DNA of 64,000 nt from Actinopolyspora mortivallis DSM 44261 (lineage in GTDB: Bacteria; Actinomycetota; Actinomycetes; Mycobacteriales; Pseudonocardiaceae), in the NCBI RefSeq assembly GCF_000384035.1, contig NZ_KB913024.1, positions 2,289,584 to 2,353,583 on the forward strand. The letters run 5' to 3'. Position numbers and translations under genes: made by a program. Of this stretch, positions 26,824 through 36,709 are shown piece by piece; positions within the stretch are counted from its first letter, which is position 1; every line of letters begins with the position of its first letter. The notes below the pieces were generated by a model. The model made no database searches, was not told where the DNA came from, and was given only the letters and a program-made list of their open reading frames with translations.

Positions 26824-28307
26824 GCCGTACCACCACCCCGGGAGGGGTTCCGCCCGGCGGTCAGTTCGTCGGCGACCCGCCACAGCGCCGCGGCGTTGGA
26901 CGCCTTGACCAACACGACGTCATCGGGCCGCAGCTCGGATCTCAGCAGCTCGACGGCGGCCTCGACGTCCGGCACCAGAATCGACTCCTCTCCCCACGAT
27001 CCTTCCAGCGAGGCGCCCTGGTGCATCGCGCGTGCCTGCTCACCGACCACCACCAGACGGTCGATGTTCAGCCGTACGGCCAATCGACCGATCTCGTCGT
27101 GAGCGGTGGGCCCCTCCTCCCCCAGTTCCCCGACGGGGCCGAGCACGGCCCAGCCCCTCCCCGGCGAGTCCCGGGTCATGGAGGCGAGCGCCTTCAACGC
27201 GGCACGCACCGACTCGGGATTCGCGTTGTAGGCGTCGTTGACCACGGTCACGCCCTCTGGGGTTTCGGTGACCTCCATCCGTTTTCCGGACAGTTGGCGA
27301 ACCCCTTCCAGGTTCCTGGCCATCTCCGCCGGACTCGCTCCGAGTTCCCGTGCCACGGCGGCTGCGGCCAGCGCGTTGCTCACGTGGTGCTCACCGTGCA
27401 GCGGCAGCCGCACCTCGGCGCTCCCCTCGGGGGTGACCAAGGTGAAGCGGGGACGGGCCTGCTCGTCCACCTCGACGTCCTCGGCGCGGACCTCGGCGTG
27501 GGGGTGCTGCCCGAAACGGACGACCCGTGCCGCCGTCCGGGAGGCCATGGCCGAGACCGCCGGGTCGTCGGCGTTCAGCACGGCCACCCCTCCGGACTCC
27601 GCGGCGGGCAACGCCTCCACCAGTTCGCCCTTGGCCTCCGCGACGGCCTCCCGGGAGCCGAACTCGCCGAGATGGGCACTCCCCACGTTGAGCACCGCCC
27701 CGATCCGGGGAGGGGCCGAGCGGCACAGTTCGGCTATGTGGCCCTTGCCCCGGGCGGAGAGCTCCAGGACCAGGTGCGCCGTGTTCTCGTCGGCACGCAG
27801 CACCGTCCAGGGATGACCGATCTCGTTGTTGAACGATCCCGGTGGTGCCACGGTGCTGCCGAGAGGGTCGAGCAACTGCGCGATCAGGTCCTTGGTCGAG
27901 GTCTTGCCGGAGGAACCGGTGACGCCGACCACCGTCAGCCCTTCCAACCGGTCCACCAGCGACCGCGCCAACCGCGCCATGGCGACCAGCACGGCGGCCC
28001 CCGCCCCGTCCGTGTCTCCGGACAGTGCCATCACGCGGGAACGGTCGGCCGCTTCCACACGCGGAACGATCACGGCTGGGGCGTTCACCTCCCGCGCCGC
28101 CAACACCGCCACGGCACCGTCGGCGACCGCCTGTTCGGCGAACTGGTGCCCGTCCACGTGTTCCCCGGGGACCGCGACGAACAGCCCGCCGGGAGTTATC
28201 TTCCTGGAATCGAATTCGACGGCCGCGGTGACACTCTCACTACCGTCGGCGCGGTGCAGTCTGCCACCGACCGCCTCAGCGATCTCGTCGAGGCTGAGCC
28301 GGATCAC
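26820..28307 (-). CDS. murF: UDP-MurNAc-tripeptide-D-Ala-D-Ala ligase
   Basis: The protein has 495 residues. It has an N-terminal MurF-type domain ([18 protein letters not shown]), the ATP loop [13 protein letters not shown] and the ligase C-terminal domain ([18 protein letters not shown]). It completes the UDP-MurNAc-pentapeptide. The GTG at 28307 overlaps the murE stop by 4 bp, and its own stop overlaps mraY in the same way. Confidence 0.96.
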   Translation of the reverse strand: MIRLSLDEIAEAVGGRLHRADGSESVTAAVEFDSRKITPGGLFVAVPGEHVDGHQFAEQAVADGAVAVLAAREVNAPAVIVPRVEAADRSRVMALSGDTDGAGAAVLVAMARLARSLVDRLEGLTVVGVTGSSGKTSTKDLIAQLLDPLGSTVAPPGSFNNEIGHPWTVLRADENTAHLVLELSARGKGHIAELCRSAPPRIGAVLNVGSAHLGEFGSREAVAEAKGELVEALPAAESGGVAVLNADDPAVSAMASRTAARVVRFGQHPHAEVRAEDVEVDEQARPRFTLVTPEGSAEVRLPLHGEHHVSNALAAAAVARELGASPAEMARNLEGVRQLSGKRMEVTETPEGVTVVNDAYNANPESVRAALKALASMTRDSPGRGWAVLGPVGELGEEGPTAHDEIGRLAVRLNIDRLVVVGEQARAMHQGASLEGSWGEESILVPDVEAAVELLRSELRPDDVVLVKASNAAALWRVADELTAGRNPSRGGGTA

Positions 28308-29941
28308 CTTGCCTCCTCGTCACTGTCCCGGGTGTGCCCCGGGGACCGCCGCGCTGCGGCGGTCTCGCTCCGCTGCGGACTTCCACGTCGTTCGCTCAGT
28401 GCGGCGGCCAGCTCGTCCCTGTCCGAGAAGGGATGGGTCACCCCGGCCACCTCCTGTCCGGTCTCGTGCCCCTTGCCCGCGACGACGACCACGTCACCCC
28501 GCTCGGCACGGCGTACCGCCTCGCCGATCGCCTCTCGCCGGTCACCGATCTCACACAGCACGGCACGCTCCTCCTCGGGGACCTCACGCGCCCCCGCGAG
28601 CACGCTCGCCCTGATCGCGGCCGGGTCCTCTCCACGAGGGTTGTCGTCGGTGACTATCACCAGGTCGGCCAGCCGTGCGGCGGTGGACCCCATGAGCGGC
28701 CGTTTCTCCGCGTCCCTGTCCCCGCCACAGCCGAGCACCACCAGGACTCTTCCCCCCGCCTGGGAGCGGGCGGCCTCGAGCACGGCCTCGACGGCATCGG
28801 GCTTGTGGGAATAGTCCACCACCGCCGCGAAGTCCTGTCCGGCTGCGACACGCTCCATCCGTCCGGGAACGTCGACCTCGGCCAGTCCCTCCTCCACGGC
28901 GGGACCGCTCACACCGATTTCGTGGAGCAGCGCCGTGGCCAACAGCGCGTTGGCGATGTTGAACGGTCCGGGCAGCCGCAACCGGATCCCGGTCCGAACG
29001 CCGCCGGGTCCGTGGGCGGTGAAGCACTGTTCCCCACTCGGGTGGGCCACCACGTCGGTGGCCGTCCAGTCGGCCCGTCCCCGGGTCGCCACCGTGACCA
29101 CCCCGGGTCGGTCCAACCGTCTCCCCCACTCGGTGTCGGTGCACACCACCTCCCGGGCACAGCGCCCGTCGAACAGCATGGCCTTGGCCGCGAAGTAGTC
29201 CTCCATGTCCCGATGGAAGTCCAGATGGTCCCTGGACAGGTTGGTGAAACCGCCCGCGGCGAAACCGACGCCCGAGACCCGACCGAGGGCCAACGCGTGG
29301 CTGGAGACCTCCATGACCACGTGTGTGACCCCACGCTCGACCATCACGGCCAACAGGGCCTGCAGGTCGGGGGCCTCGGGGGTGGTGAACGCGCTGTCCA
29401 GCCTGCTGCCGGCCACCCTGGTCTCCACCGTGCCGACCAGTCCCGTGACCAGTCCGGCCCGGCGCAGTCCCGCCTCCACCAGATAACTGGTGGTGGTCTT
29501 GCCCGAGGTCCCCGTGATACCGATCACGGAAAGCCTTTCGGAGGGGCTGCCGTAGATCTCGGAGGCCAGTTCACCGAGCACCCGGCGAGGCTCAGGATGC
29601 ACCAACAGCGGGACGTCCCCCCGGGTCACCGCCGGGTGCGTGGCCAGCGCCGACCGCCGTGCCCCCTCCTCGTCCGTCAGTACGGCACACGCCCCCGCGT
29701 CGAGCGCGGCTGCGGCGTGTTCCGCACCGTGGGTGTGGGAACCGGGCAACGCGGCGAACACGTCGCCCACGGCGACGTGCTGCGCCCGCAACGTGACACC
29801 GGTGGTCCTCACGGAGGAACTCGCGACGGTCTCACCGTGGGCGGACACGACACGGGCACCGATCGATGCTGCTAACCGTTGGACGCTGACCGGCTCGACA
29901 CGTGTCGGACGAGGCGGGGAAATCGCAACCGCGGAAGGCAC
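28304..29941 (-). CDS. murE: UDP-MurNAc-L-Ala-D-Glu-mDAP ligase
   Basis: The protein has 545 residues from GTG 29941. The ATP loop is ITGTSGKTTTSYL. The motif DDNPRGEDP carries the DNPR signature of enzymes that add meso-diaminopimelate, matching a mDAP-type wall and the nearby dapA/dapB. The start is uncertain: neither GTG 29941 nor GTG 30025 has a clear ribosome site. I chose the one closer to the family N-terminus (PPRPTRVEPVSVQRLAA). Confidence 0.94.
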   Translation of the reverse strand: MPSAVAISPPRPTRVEPVSVQRLAASIGARVVSAHGETVASSSVRTTGVTLRAQHVAVGDVFAALPGSHTHGAEHAAAALDAGACAVLTDEEGARRSALATHPAVTRGDVPLLVHPEPRRVLGELASEIYGSPSERLSVIGITGTSGKTTTSYLVEAGLRRAGLVTGLVGTVETRVAGSRLDSAFTTPEAPDLQALLAVMVERGVTHVVMEVSSHALALGRVSGVGFAAGGFTNLSRDHLDFHRDMEDYFAAKAMLFDGRCAREVVCTDTEWGRRLDRPGVVTVATRGRADWTATDVVAHPSGEQCFTAHGPGGVRTGIRLRLPGPFNIANALLATALLHEIGVSGPAVEEGLAEVDVPGRMERVAAGQDFAAVVDYSHKPDAVEAVLEAARSQAGGRVLVVLGCGGDRDAEKRPLMGSTAARLADLVIVTDDNPRGEDPAAIRASVLAGAREVPEEERAVLCEIGDRREAIGEAVRRAERGDVVVVAGKGHETGQEVAGVTHPFSDRDELAAALSERRGSPQRSETAAARRSPGHTRDSDEEAR

Positions 29942-30095
29942 GGCGAAAAGGTTACCCGTACCGCCCCACGGAGTGGTTTCACGGTGGGCGCCCCACGCGG
30001 GTGACGCCGCCCGCCCCCGCTCCACACGGAAAACAGCGGGTCACCCGGCCCCCGGACGGGAACCGGGTGACCCACCGAGCACGTCCCCGGACCGT

Positions 30096-32045
30096 TCAGC
30101 GCGCCCGCAGCGCCAGCTCCGGTGCCGGCTCCGGCGACAACGGGATGTCGTAGCGACGTGTCAGGTCGGCGGCCACGTCGTGGAACAACGAAGCGACCGC
30201 GTGCGTGCTCTCCGGCTCGTCCAGCATGATCCCCACCACGTACCTGGGATCTCCCGCCGGGACGATGCCCGCGAAAGTCGCCCAGTACTTGGAGTTGCTG
30301 TAGCAGTCGCAGGCGGGATCGGGTTTCTGTGCCGTACCGGTCTTGCCCGCGATCTGGTAACCGTCCAGGGCGGCCTGCGGAGCGGTGCCGGTCTGCTCGG
30401 TGGTCTCACCTCGCTGCACCGTCCCACGCAGCATGTTCCGCAGCGTCTCGGCCGTCGACTCACTGACCACCCGAACCCCGTCCGGACGTGGCCAGGCCGA
30501 CTCGGTGCCGTCAGCGTCCACCGTGGACTCGATGACCCGCGGGGGTATCCGTACTCCGTCGTTGGCGATCGCCTGGTACATCCCCGCCATCTGGAGCACG
30601 GTCATCGACAACCCCTGTCCGATCGGCAGGTTCGCGAATCGGGTGTCCGACCACTGTTTGCGTGCGGGCACCACTCCGGCGCTCTCCCCGGGCAGCGCGA
30701 TACCCGTTCGCTGCCCGAGTCCGAAGCCGTCGAGCAGGTCGGCGAAACGCTCCTTGCCCAGCTTCTTCGCCGTCATCAGGGTTCCGACGTTGGAGGACTT
30801 CGCCACCACCCCCCGGAAGGTCAGCGGAAGGGTGTCATGTGCCCAGGCGTCCCTGACCGTGGTTCCACCCATCTCGATCTTCTCCGGAACCCGCAGCACG
30901 GTGTCGGGACCGACGATGCCGTGTTCGATCGCTCCGGCCGCGGTGACCAGCTTGTTCACGGAACCCGGTTCGTAGGGTGTGGTCACCGCGGGGTTGCTCA
31001 GGTGTCGCTGGGCCCGGCTCTTTCCCTCCTCCTCTCCGGAGGAGTCCACGTGGGAGAGGGCACGCACCTTGCCGGTCCGCGCGTCGAGCACCACGGCACT
31101 GCCCCCCAGAGCCCCGTACTCGTCGACGTAGGAGTTCAGCGTCCGGCTCAGCACGAACTGCAGGTCGGAGTCGATGGTCAACCGCACGTCCGAACCCGGT
31201 TCGGCGGCCTTGATCCGTTTCGTTCCGGGGATGACCAGGCTGCTGCCCATCGCGGTGTTCGAGATGCGGACCCCGTCCTCACCGCTGAGCCTGTCGTCCA
31301 ACGCGTTCTCCAGGCCGACGGTGCCGCGGATCTTGCGCTCCCCCTTGCGCCAGGAGGCCGCTCCCACGATGTCACCCGCCACCGAACCGGCCGGGTAACG
31401 ACGAACGGCCCGGTACTCACTGCCGATCTGCGGATACCGCTCGTGGACCTCCCTGGCGACACCGGGATCGAGCAACGGGCCGAAGTAGAGGAACCGCTTG
31501 TCGGAGAACAGCGCCTCCGCGGCCTCCCGTTCGCTGATCCGACCTCGGGTTATCTCCGCTATCCCCCGTGCTATCCTGCGTTTCCATTCCTCGGCGGTCG
31601 GTTTCTCGGGATCCTTCCGGTGGGCCGTCCGTTGCTGCTCGGTGAGCAGCCGGGGATTCGCATAGAGTCGGCGGGCCTCCGCGCTGAAGGCCAGGACCCT
31701 GCCGTTGACGTCGGTGATCGCCCCGCGTTCGGCGAAGATGGGTTGCCTGGTCATCAGCTGGTCGTCGACCTGTTCGGACAGCGCACCGGCATCGAACCCC
31801 TGCACGAACACCAGCTTCACCCCGGAGGCCACCAGCACGAGCACGAGGAACAACCGGCCTATTCCCAGTCTTCTCCCGCTGGCGGCGACCTTGGTCCGCG
31901 GGGTGCGGGAGAGTCGTGGTCGCTTTCCCTTCCGCCCGGCCTCGGGGCGTTTGCCGGTGGGACGCACCAGGGTGCGGCGGCGCGTTCCGGCTCGTTGGGG
32001 GCCCTGACGGGGGCTGACACGTTTCCTGTCGCGAGGAGTCATCAT
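30096..32045 (-). CDS. ftsI: Class B penicillin-binding protein FtsI/PBP3
   Basis: The protein has 649 residues. A basic cytoplasmic tail of about 65 residues is followed by one membrane helix (about 62-80), the PBP dimer domain (RGAITDVNGRVLA) and the transpeptidase. The active-site motifs are SVNK (SxxK), KSSNVG (SxN) and AGKTGTAQ (KTG). It cross-links septal peptidoglycan with FtsW. Its start overlaps the stop of the ftsL-like gene by 4 bp (ATGA). No PASTA domain is seen. Confidence 0.95.
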   Translation of the reverse strand: MMTPRDRKRVSPRQGPQRAGTRRRTLVRPTGKRPEAGRKGKRPRLSRTPRTKVAASGRRLGIGRLFLVLVLVASGVKLVFVQGFDAGALSEQVDDQLMTRQPIFAERGAITDVNGRVLAFSAEARRLYANPRLLTEQQRTAHRKDPEKPTAEEWKRRIARGIAEITRGRISEREAAEALFSDKRFLYFGPLLDPGVAREVHERYPQIGSEYRAVRRYPAGSVAGDIVGAASWRKGERKIRGTVGLENALDDRLSGEDGVRISNTAMGSSLVIPGTKRIKAAEPGSDVRLTIDSDLQFVLSRTLNSYVDEYGALGGSAVVLDARTGKVRALSHVDSSGEEEGKSRAQRHLSNPAVTTPYEPGSVNKLVTAAGAIEHGIVGPDTVLRVPEKIEMGGTTVRDAWAHDTLPLTFRGVVAKSSNVGTLMTAKKLGKERFADLLDGFGLGQRTGIALPGESAGVVPARKQWSDTRFANLPIGQGLSMTVLQMAGMYQAIANDGVRIPPRVIESTVDADGTESAWPRPDGVRVVSESTAETLRNMLRGTVQRGETTEQTGTAPQAALDGYQIAGKTGTAQKPDPACDCYSNSKYWATFAGIVPAGDPRYVVGIMLDEPESTHAVASLFHDVAADLTRRYDIPLSPEPAPELALRAR

Positions 32046-32833
32046 TCCTGTCCCGCCGACGGATCGTTCGAGTGGGACGACTCGGGGTCCGCTGTCCGCC
32101 CGTCGGAGGTGTCCTCCCGTGAGGAGTGCGGATCCGCGTCCTCGGTGTCCCCTTCCGGGACCTGCCCGTCCGAGTGAGCGGACTCCTCGGGAGCTTCCTC
32201 CGGAGCGGTGGCCGCGCGGGGGTGACCGACCAGCCGTACCGAACCGTCCGGATCCACCACCAGATGGGCCGGTTCGGGAGCCGGAACCATGTTCATCTCC
32301 TCGACGCGTCGCTGCACCTCGGAGATGGAGCTCATCCTACTGACCGAACGCAGCAGGTCCTCCTTGCGTTCGGTCAACGCCTGCACCCGCTCCTTGGAGT
32401 CCTGGATGCGGTACGAATTGCTCACGGCGGCGATCGACAACCACAGCGTGGCGACGACTCCGGACACGAGCACCACCATGACCGTTCCCACGAAGGGGGC
32501 AGGCGAGTGTGCCAGCCGTCTCGCCCCCCGGGCGACGAACTCCCGCGCGGGACGAACCATCCTCGTGCCGAAGGACGGAGAGCCTCCGCTGTCGGAGGGT
32601 CCTGCCACGCGCTTCACCGTGGTGGTGGACGCGTCCCCACCGCTGTTGTTCGCCCGGTGTCTTTCCGCCTGTTCCCCGCGTTCACGCTTGCGCTCGTAGG
32701 CGCGTTCCGCGCTGGAGGAACGTACCCGTACCCCGCGGTCGACACGCGTCTCGGAGCGCTGTTCACCACGTTGCCGTTTCCGCCCCCTTCCGCGCTCCCC
32801 TCGGCTTCCGCCGCGCGCCGAAGCAGTGGTCAT
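32042..32833 (-). CDS. FtsL-like septum protein with long extensions
   Basis: The protein has 263 residues. A basic, Arg/Glu-rich cytoplasmic region of about 110 residues precedes one membrane helix (about 115-137, [20 protein letters not shown]). A short coiled coil ([20 protein letters not shown]) and an acidic disordered tail of about 70 residues follow. Position between rsmH and ftsI, the single helix and the coiled coil identify it as the FtsL equivalent, which bridges FtsQ and FtsWI. It is over twice the size of typical FtsL. ATG 32833 overlaps the rsmH stop. Confidence 0.83.
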   Translation of the reverse strand: MTTASARGGSRGERGRGRKRQRGEQRSETRVDRGVRVRSSSAERAYERKRERGEQAERHRANNSGGDASTTTVKRVAGPSDSGGSPSFGTRMVRPAREFVARGARRLAHSPAPFVGTVMVVLVSGVVATLWLSIAAVSNSYRIQDSKERVQALTERKEDLLRSVSRMSSISEVQRRVEEMNMVPAPEPAHLVVDPDGSVRLVGHPRAATAPEEAPEESAHSDGQVPEGDTEDADPHSSREDTSDGRTADPESSHSNDPSAGQE

Positions 32834-33858
32834 ACCCCCTCCTGAATCCGCTCGGCCGCCCGCAGGCGCACCGAACTCGCCCTGGGATTGCTCGCGGCCT
32901 CCCCTTCGTCGGCGAACTCGGCCCCTCGGGTGAGCACGCGCAGCTCCGGACCGTGCCCGGGCAGTTCCACCGGAAGGTCCAAGGGGGTCCGCGACTTCGC
33001 CCGGTCGGCGAAGGTGCGTTTGACGATGCGGTCCTCCAGGGAGTGGTAGGACAACACCACGATCCGACCGCCCCGCGGCAGCGCGTCGATCGCCGCCGGA
33101 AGCGCTCGTCGCAGTACCTCCAGCTCCCCGTTCACCTCGATCCGCAGCGCCTGGAACACCCGCTTGGCGGGATGTCCCCCGCTGCGCCTGCTGGCGGCGG
33201 GAACACTGTCGTAGACGAGCTGGACCAAGCGCGCGCTGTCGGTGAACGGAGCCCGCTTCCGCTCGCGCACCACCCGCGCGGAGATCCTGGCCGCGAACTT
33301 CTCCTCCCCGTACTCGCGCAGCACCCGGGTGAGCTCGGACTGCGAGTAGGTGTTGAGCACCTCCGCGGCGGTGATTCCCGAGGTGGTGTCCATGCGCATG
33401 TCCAGCGGAGCGTCCCTGGCGTAGGAGAAGCCGCGCGCGGTCTCGTCCAACTGCAACGAGGAGACCCCGAGGTCGAACAGGACTCCGTCGAGACGGGACA
33501 CCCCCTGTTCGGCGAGTACCTCCGGAATCCGGTCGGCGACGGCGTGCACCAACCGCACACGCTCTCCGTAGGGTTCGAGACGCCGTCGGGCCAGTTCCAG
33601 AGCCTGCGGATCCCGGTCGAGGCCGATCAGGGTCGTGTGCGGGAAGGAACGCAACAGCGCTTCGGCATGTCCCCCCATCCCCAGCGTCGCGTCGAGCACC
33701 ATTCCGGCACGCCCGTCCAACGCCGGTTCGAGGAGTCGGACCGTGCGTTCCAGCAACACGGGACGATGAAGTCCCGCGGCCTCGCCGTCCGGCCGGTCCT
33801 GGGGCTCGACCCCCTCCCCCGCGTCGGCTCCCGGGACCGGATCCTCTGGCACCGTCAC
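32830..33858 (-). CDS. rsmH: 16S rRNA C1402 N4-methyltransferase
   Basis: The protein has 342 residues from GTG 33858. The family N-terminus [15 protein letters not shown] begins about 30 residues in. SAM-site and conserved blocks are [41 protein letters not shown] and [13 protein letters not shown]. It methylates N4 of C1402 in the ribosomal P site. A second GTG two codons later has a better-spaced GGGAAG site. It is the first gene of the division cluster here; mraZ is not found upstream. Confidence 0.95.
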   Translation of the reverse strand: MTVPEDPVPGADAGEGVEPQDRPDGEAAGLHRPVLLERTVRLLEPALDGRAGMVLDATLGMGGHAEALLRSFPHTTLIGLDRDPQALELARRRLEPYGERVRLVHAVADRIPEVLAEQGVSRLDGVLFDLGVSSLQLDETARGFSYARDAPLDMRMDTTSGITAAEVLNTYSQSELTRVLREYGEEKFAARISARVVRERKRAPFTDSARLVQLVYDSVPAASRRSGGHPAKRVFQALRIEVNGELEVLRRALPAAIDALPRGGRIVVLSYHSLEDRIVKRTFADRAKSRTPLDLPVELPGHGPELRVLTRGAEFADEGEAASNPRASSVRLRAAERIQEGV

Positions 33859-34379
33859 TTCCCATCCTTCCCGTATCCACCGAGGAACGAGCCGGCCACC
33901 TCGCCTGACCGACACACCCGATGATCCCCGCTCGCCCGCTCCCGTCCGGCCTACGACACGGGAGGGCGGAACATCCTGACTGGACTCTGCCCGGGGGCGA
34001 CCACGGGATCGACGGACCCGCCGCCCGAACAACCGTTCCGCGACGTCACCCGACCGGCCGGAACGGTCGCCCGTGACCCGTTCTCACGGGTGCCCACGCC
34101 GGAAAAAGATCTCCCCCGATGTCCGTCACACTACCCCACCATCGACCCGCGTCAACCGAAAACGCGCGCCGGGGAGGACGCGGCCCCGGACGTGGGACTA
34201 CCGACCCACCCGGATACCGAAAACCTCGATTCGCTGTGCGTACGGCGCTGGAAGTACGCGGGGTATCTGAGACACTTCGTGACACGCCGCACCACGAGTG
34301 TCCCTGTCGGCTTCCCGCCCCGGCGATCCCGGAACAGGACACTCCGGTGGGGCCGGCACGAACGACACCTGGAGGTTGT
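33859..34379. promoter_or_regulatory. Divergent region between rsmH and moxR; no mraZ
   Basis: These 521 bases should hold the main promoter of the division cluster. No mraZ-like gene of about 140 codons is present on the minus strand. One GGTGGGGTAG motif (complement of 34131-34140) recalls the TGGGG boxes that MraZ binds, but a set of repeats is lacking. The moxR ribosome site GGAGG is at 34371-34375. Confidence 0.45.
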
Positions 34380-35441
34380 GTGACTCCCGAGACGAGCTCA
34401 TCCGGTAACGTCACGTCCACTCCGCCGGAGGACGACACGGCCCACGCTCGCACCGGGGGGACGGTTCCGCCGACGGGAACCAGTTCGATCGAACACGCCC
34501 ACGACACGCTGAACCGGGTCATCTCCAATGTGGAAAGCGTCCTCTCCGGCAAGCGGGAAGTGATCCGTCTGGCACTGACGACGCTGCTCGCCGAGGGACA
34601 CCTGCTCGTGGAGGACGTTCCCGGAGTGGGAAAGACCTCACTGGCCAAGGCGCTCGCCCGCTCGGTGGACTGCACGACGAACCGAATACAGTTCACTCCC
34701 GATCTGCTGCCCAGCGACATCACCGGCGTGTCGGTGTACGACCGGCGCTCGGGGAGCTTCGAGTTCCGGGGCGGTCCCGTGTTCGCCAACATCGTGGTGG
34801 GCGACGAGATCAACAGAGCCTCGCCGAAGACCCAGTCGGCCCTGCTGGAGTGCATGGAGGAGAACCAGGTCACCATAGACGGACACCGTCATCCCCTCGA
34901 CACGCCGTTCATGGTGATCGCCACCCAGAACCCGGTCGAGCTGGAGGGCACCTACGCGCTTCCCGAAGCGCAACGGGACCGCTTCACCTGCCGGATCTCC
35001 CTGGGATACCCCGACCAGGAGGCGGAGCTCGCCATGCTCGACGGGCACGCGGGCCACGACCCCGTGGCGGAACTCTCCCCGGTCACCACCACCAGCGAGG
35101 TGACCGAGCTGCTGCGGACGGTACGCAGGATCCACGTCTCCCCCGAGCTCCGGCGTTACGTGATCGAGCTGGTGAGCGCGACCAGGGAACTGTCCGAACT
35201 CCGTCTGGGCGCCTCCCCGCGTGCGACCCTACAGCTGATGCGCACGGCACGTGCCCAGGCCGTACTGTCCGGCCGGGAGTTCGTGGTCCCGGACGACGTC
35301 CAGCGGGTGGCGGTGCCGGTACTCGCCCACCGCCTGGTCCTGAGCGGGGAGGCCAGGGCGGCCAGACAGAGCGCCGCCGACCTCGTCCGGCAACTGCTCA
35401 GACGAGTTCCCGTCCCACGGACCAGGGATGGTCAACGATGA
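34380..35441 (+). CDS. MoxR-family AAA+ ATPase
   Basis: The protein has 353 residues. Walker A is EDVPGVGKTSLA and Walker B-like GDEINRASPKTQSALLECM follows. The sensor stretch ATQNPVELEGTYALPEAQ and the arginine-finger motif AQRDRF are present. MoxR proteins act as chaperone-like ATPases that mature partner proteins, usually with DUF58 proteins encoded next to them. GTG 34380 lies four bases after GGAGG. Its stop overlaps the DUF58 start by 4 bp, forming a three-gene operon with the transglutaminase gene. Confidence 0.93.
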   Translation: MTPETSSSGNVTSTPPEDDTAHARTGGTVPPTGTSSIEHAHDTLNRVISNVESVLSGKREVIRLALTTLLAEGHLLVEDVPGVGKTSLAKALARSVDCTTNRIQFTPDLLPSDITGVSVYDRRSGSFEFRGGPVFANIVVGDEINRASPKTQSALLECMEENQVTIDGHRHPLDTPFMVIATQNPVELEGTYALPEAQRDRFTCRISLGYPDQEAELAMLDGHAGHDPVAELSPVTTTSEVTELLRTVRRIHVSPELRRYVIELVSATRELSELRLGASPRATLQLMRTARAQAVLSGREFVVPDDVQRVAVPVLAHRLVLSGEARAARQSAADLVRQLLRRVPVPRTRDGQR

Positions 35442-36709
35442 GCACCGGCGTGTTGTCCGCGCTCACCGTACGGGGACGTTGTCTGCTGGCCGCCTCGTGC
35501 GCCGCCGTGGTCTGCGCGTTGGTGCTGGACGAGCGGGATCTGCTGCGAGTGGCCGTGTTCGCGGCGGCCCTGCCCCTGTTGGCTCTGGTGGTTTCGCTGT
35601 CGGCCCGCACGGGCCTCCACGCCCGACGTGAGCTCACTCCCCAACGGGTGGAGGTGGGTGGGGAGACGTCGGTACGACTGCGTCTGACCAGCACCGGGGG
35701 ACTGCCTCCGAGCGATCCCGTGGTGCTCGACGAGGTTCCCCACGGGCTCGGCGGACCCGTCCGGTACCGCCTGAACGGGTTGCTGCCCGCGAGCGGGAGC
35801 CTCGTCGAGTACACCGTGCGTCCGCGGCTCCGGGGGGTGCACCGGCTGGGACCGGCACGCTGCCGAGTCGAGGATCCCTTCGGACTGGTCGTCTTCGACC
35901 GGCACCTGGCGGGTACCAGCAGGCTCGTGGCGGTGCCCGAGGTGGTGCCGCTGACCGGTTCGCCACCGTGGGGGGAAGGTGGGAGAGAGAACTCCGGAAC
36001 GCCGCGCGCCGGACACGGTGCCGACGACGCCACACTGCGGGAGTACCGCCACGGTGACGACCTACGGCGCGTGCACTGGAAGACGACGGCACGCCGGGAC
36101 GAGCTGATGGTGCGTGTCACGGAGACCCCACAGCACGGGGCGATCACCGTGCTGCTGGACCACAGGTCCGCCGCCCACCGGGGCACCGGAAACCAGTCCA
36201 GTCTGGAGTGGGCCGTTTCGGCCGCTGCCAGCGTCTGCCTCCACCTTCGGGAGTGCGGAAGACGGGTGCGGCTCGTCGACGTGGCGGGCAATCACCTGGG
36301 TCCCGGCGAGTTCTCCGGTCATCCCGACGGCGGATGGGGCGAGGATCCGATCCTGGAGTCCCTGGCCCTGTTGCAACCCACCGCGAGCAGGGAACTCCTC
36401 CCGGACGGGGCCCCGGACACCGACCGGGATCTCGTCGCGATACTCGGGAACACCACTCCGGCGGGAGCGGAGGCGCTGACCTCGGCACGTCCGGAGAACA
36501 CACGGGGGGCGGTGATACTGCTGGACACGACCGGATGGACCGAGCCAGGCGGGGAACACCGCGACATGGTCTCCGCCACCGCGCACCGTTTCCGTCGCGC
36601 GGGGTGGAACGTCACCACGGTCGACAGCCCGGCCACCTCCGTCTCGCACGCCTGGGAAAGACTGTACGCGCGGGACGAGCCGTTCGACGCCCTCGGGAGC
36701 GAACCGTGA
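35438..36709 (+). CDS. DUF58 membrane protein
   Basis: The protein has 423 residues. Two membrane helices lie near the N-terminus (about 12-60), followed by a beta-rich region. The DUF58 signature [19 protein letters not shown] leads into a von Willebrand A-like domain. It is the standard partner of MoxR and the following transglutaminase, a trio often linked to envelope processes though without an assigned reaction. It overlaps both neighbours by 4 bp (ATGA and GTGA). Confidence 0.9.
   Translation: MSTGVLSALTVRGRCLLAASCAAVVCALVLDERDLLRVAVFAAALPLLALVVSLSARTGLHARRELTPQRVEVGGETSVRLRLTSTGGLPPSDPVVLDEVPHGLGGPVRYRLNGLLPASGSLVEYTVRPRLRGVHRLGPARCRVEDPFGLVVFDRHLAGTSRLVAVPEVVPLTGSPPWGEGGRENSGTPRAGHGADDATLREYRHGDDLRRVHWKTTARRDELMVRVTETPQHGAITVLLDHRSAAHRGTGNQSSLEWAVSAAASVCLHLRECGRRVRLVDVAGNHLGPGEFSGHPDGGWGEDPILESLALLQPTASRELLPDGAPDTDRDLVAILGNTTPAGAEALTSARPENTRGAVILLDTTGWTEPGGEHRDMVSATAHRFRRAGWNVTTVDSPATSVSHAWERLYARDEPFDALGSEP

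Noticed and set aside
29640-32177. An 845-codon plus-strand open frame over murE and ftsI
   Set aside because: Shadow of the murE and ftsI genes; no domain, no ribosome site.
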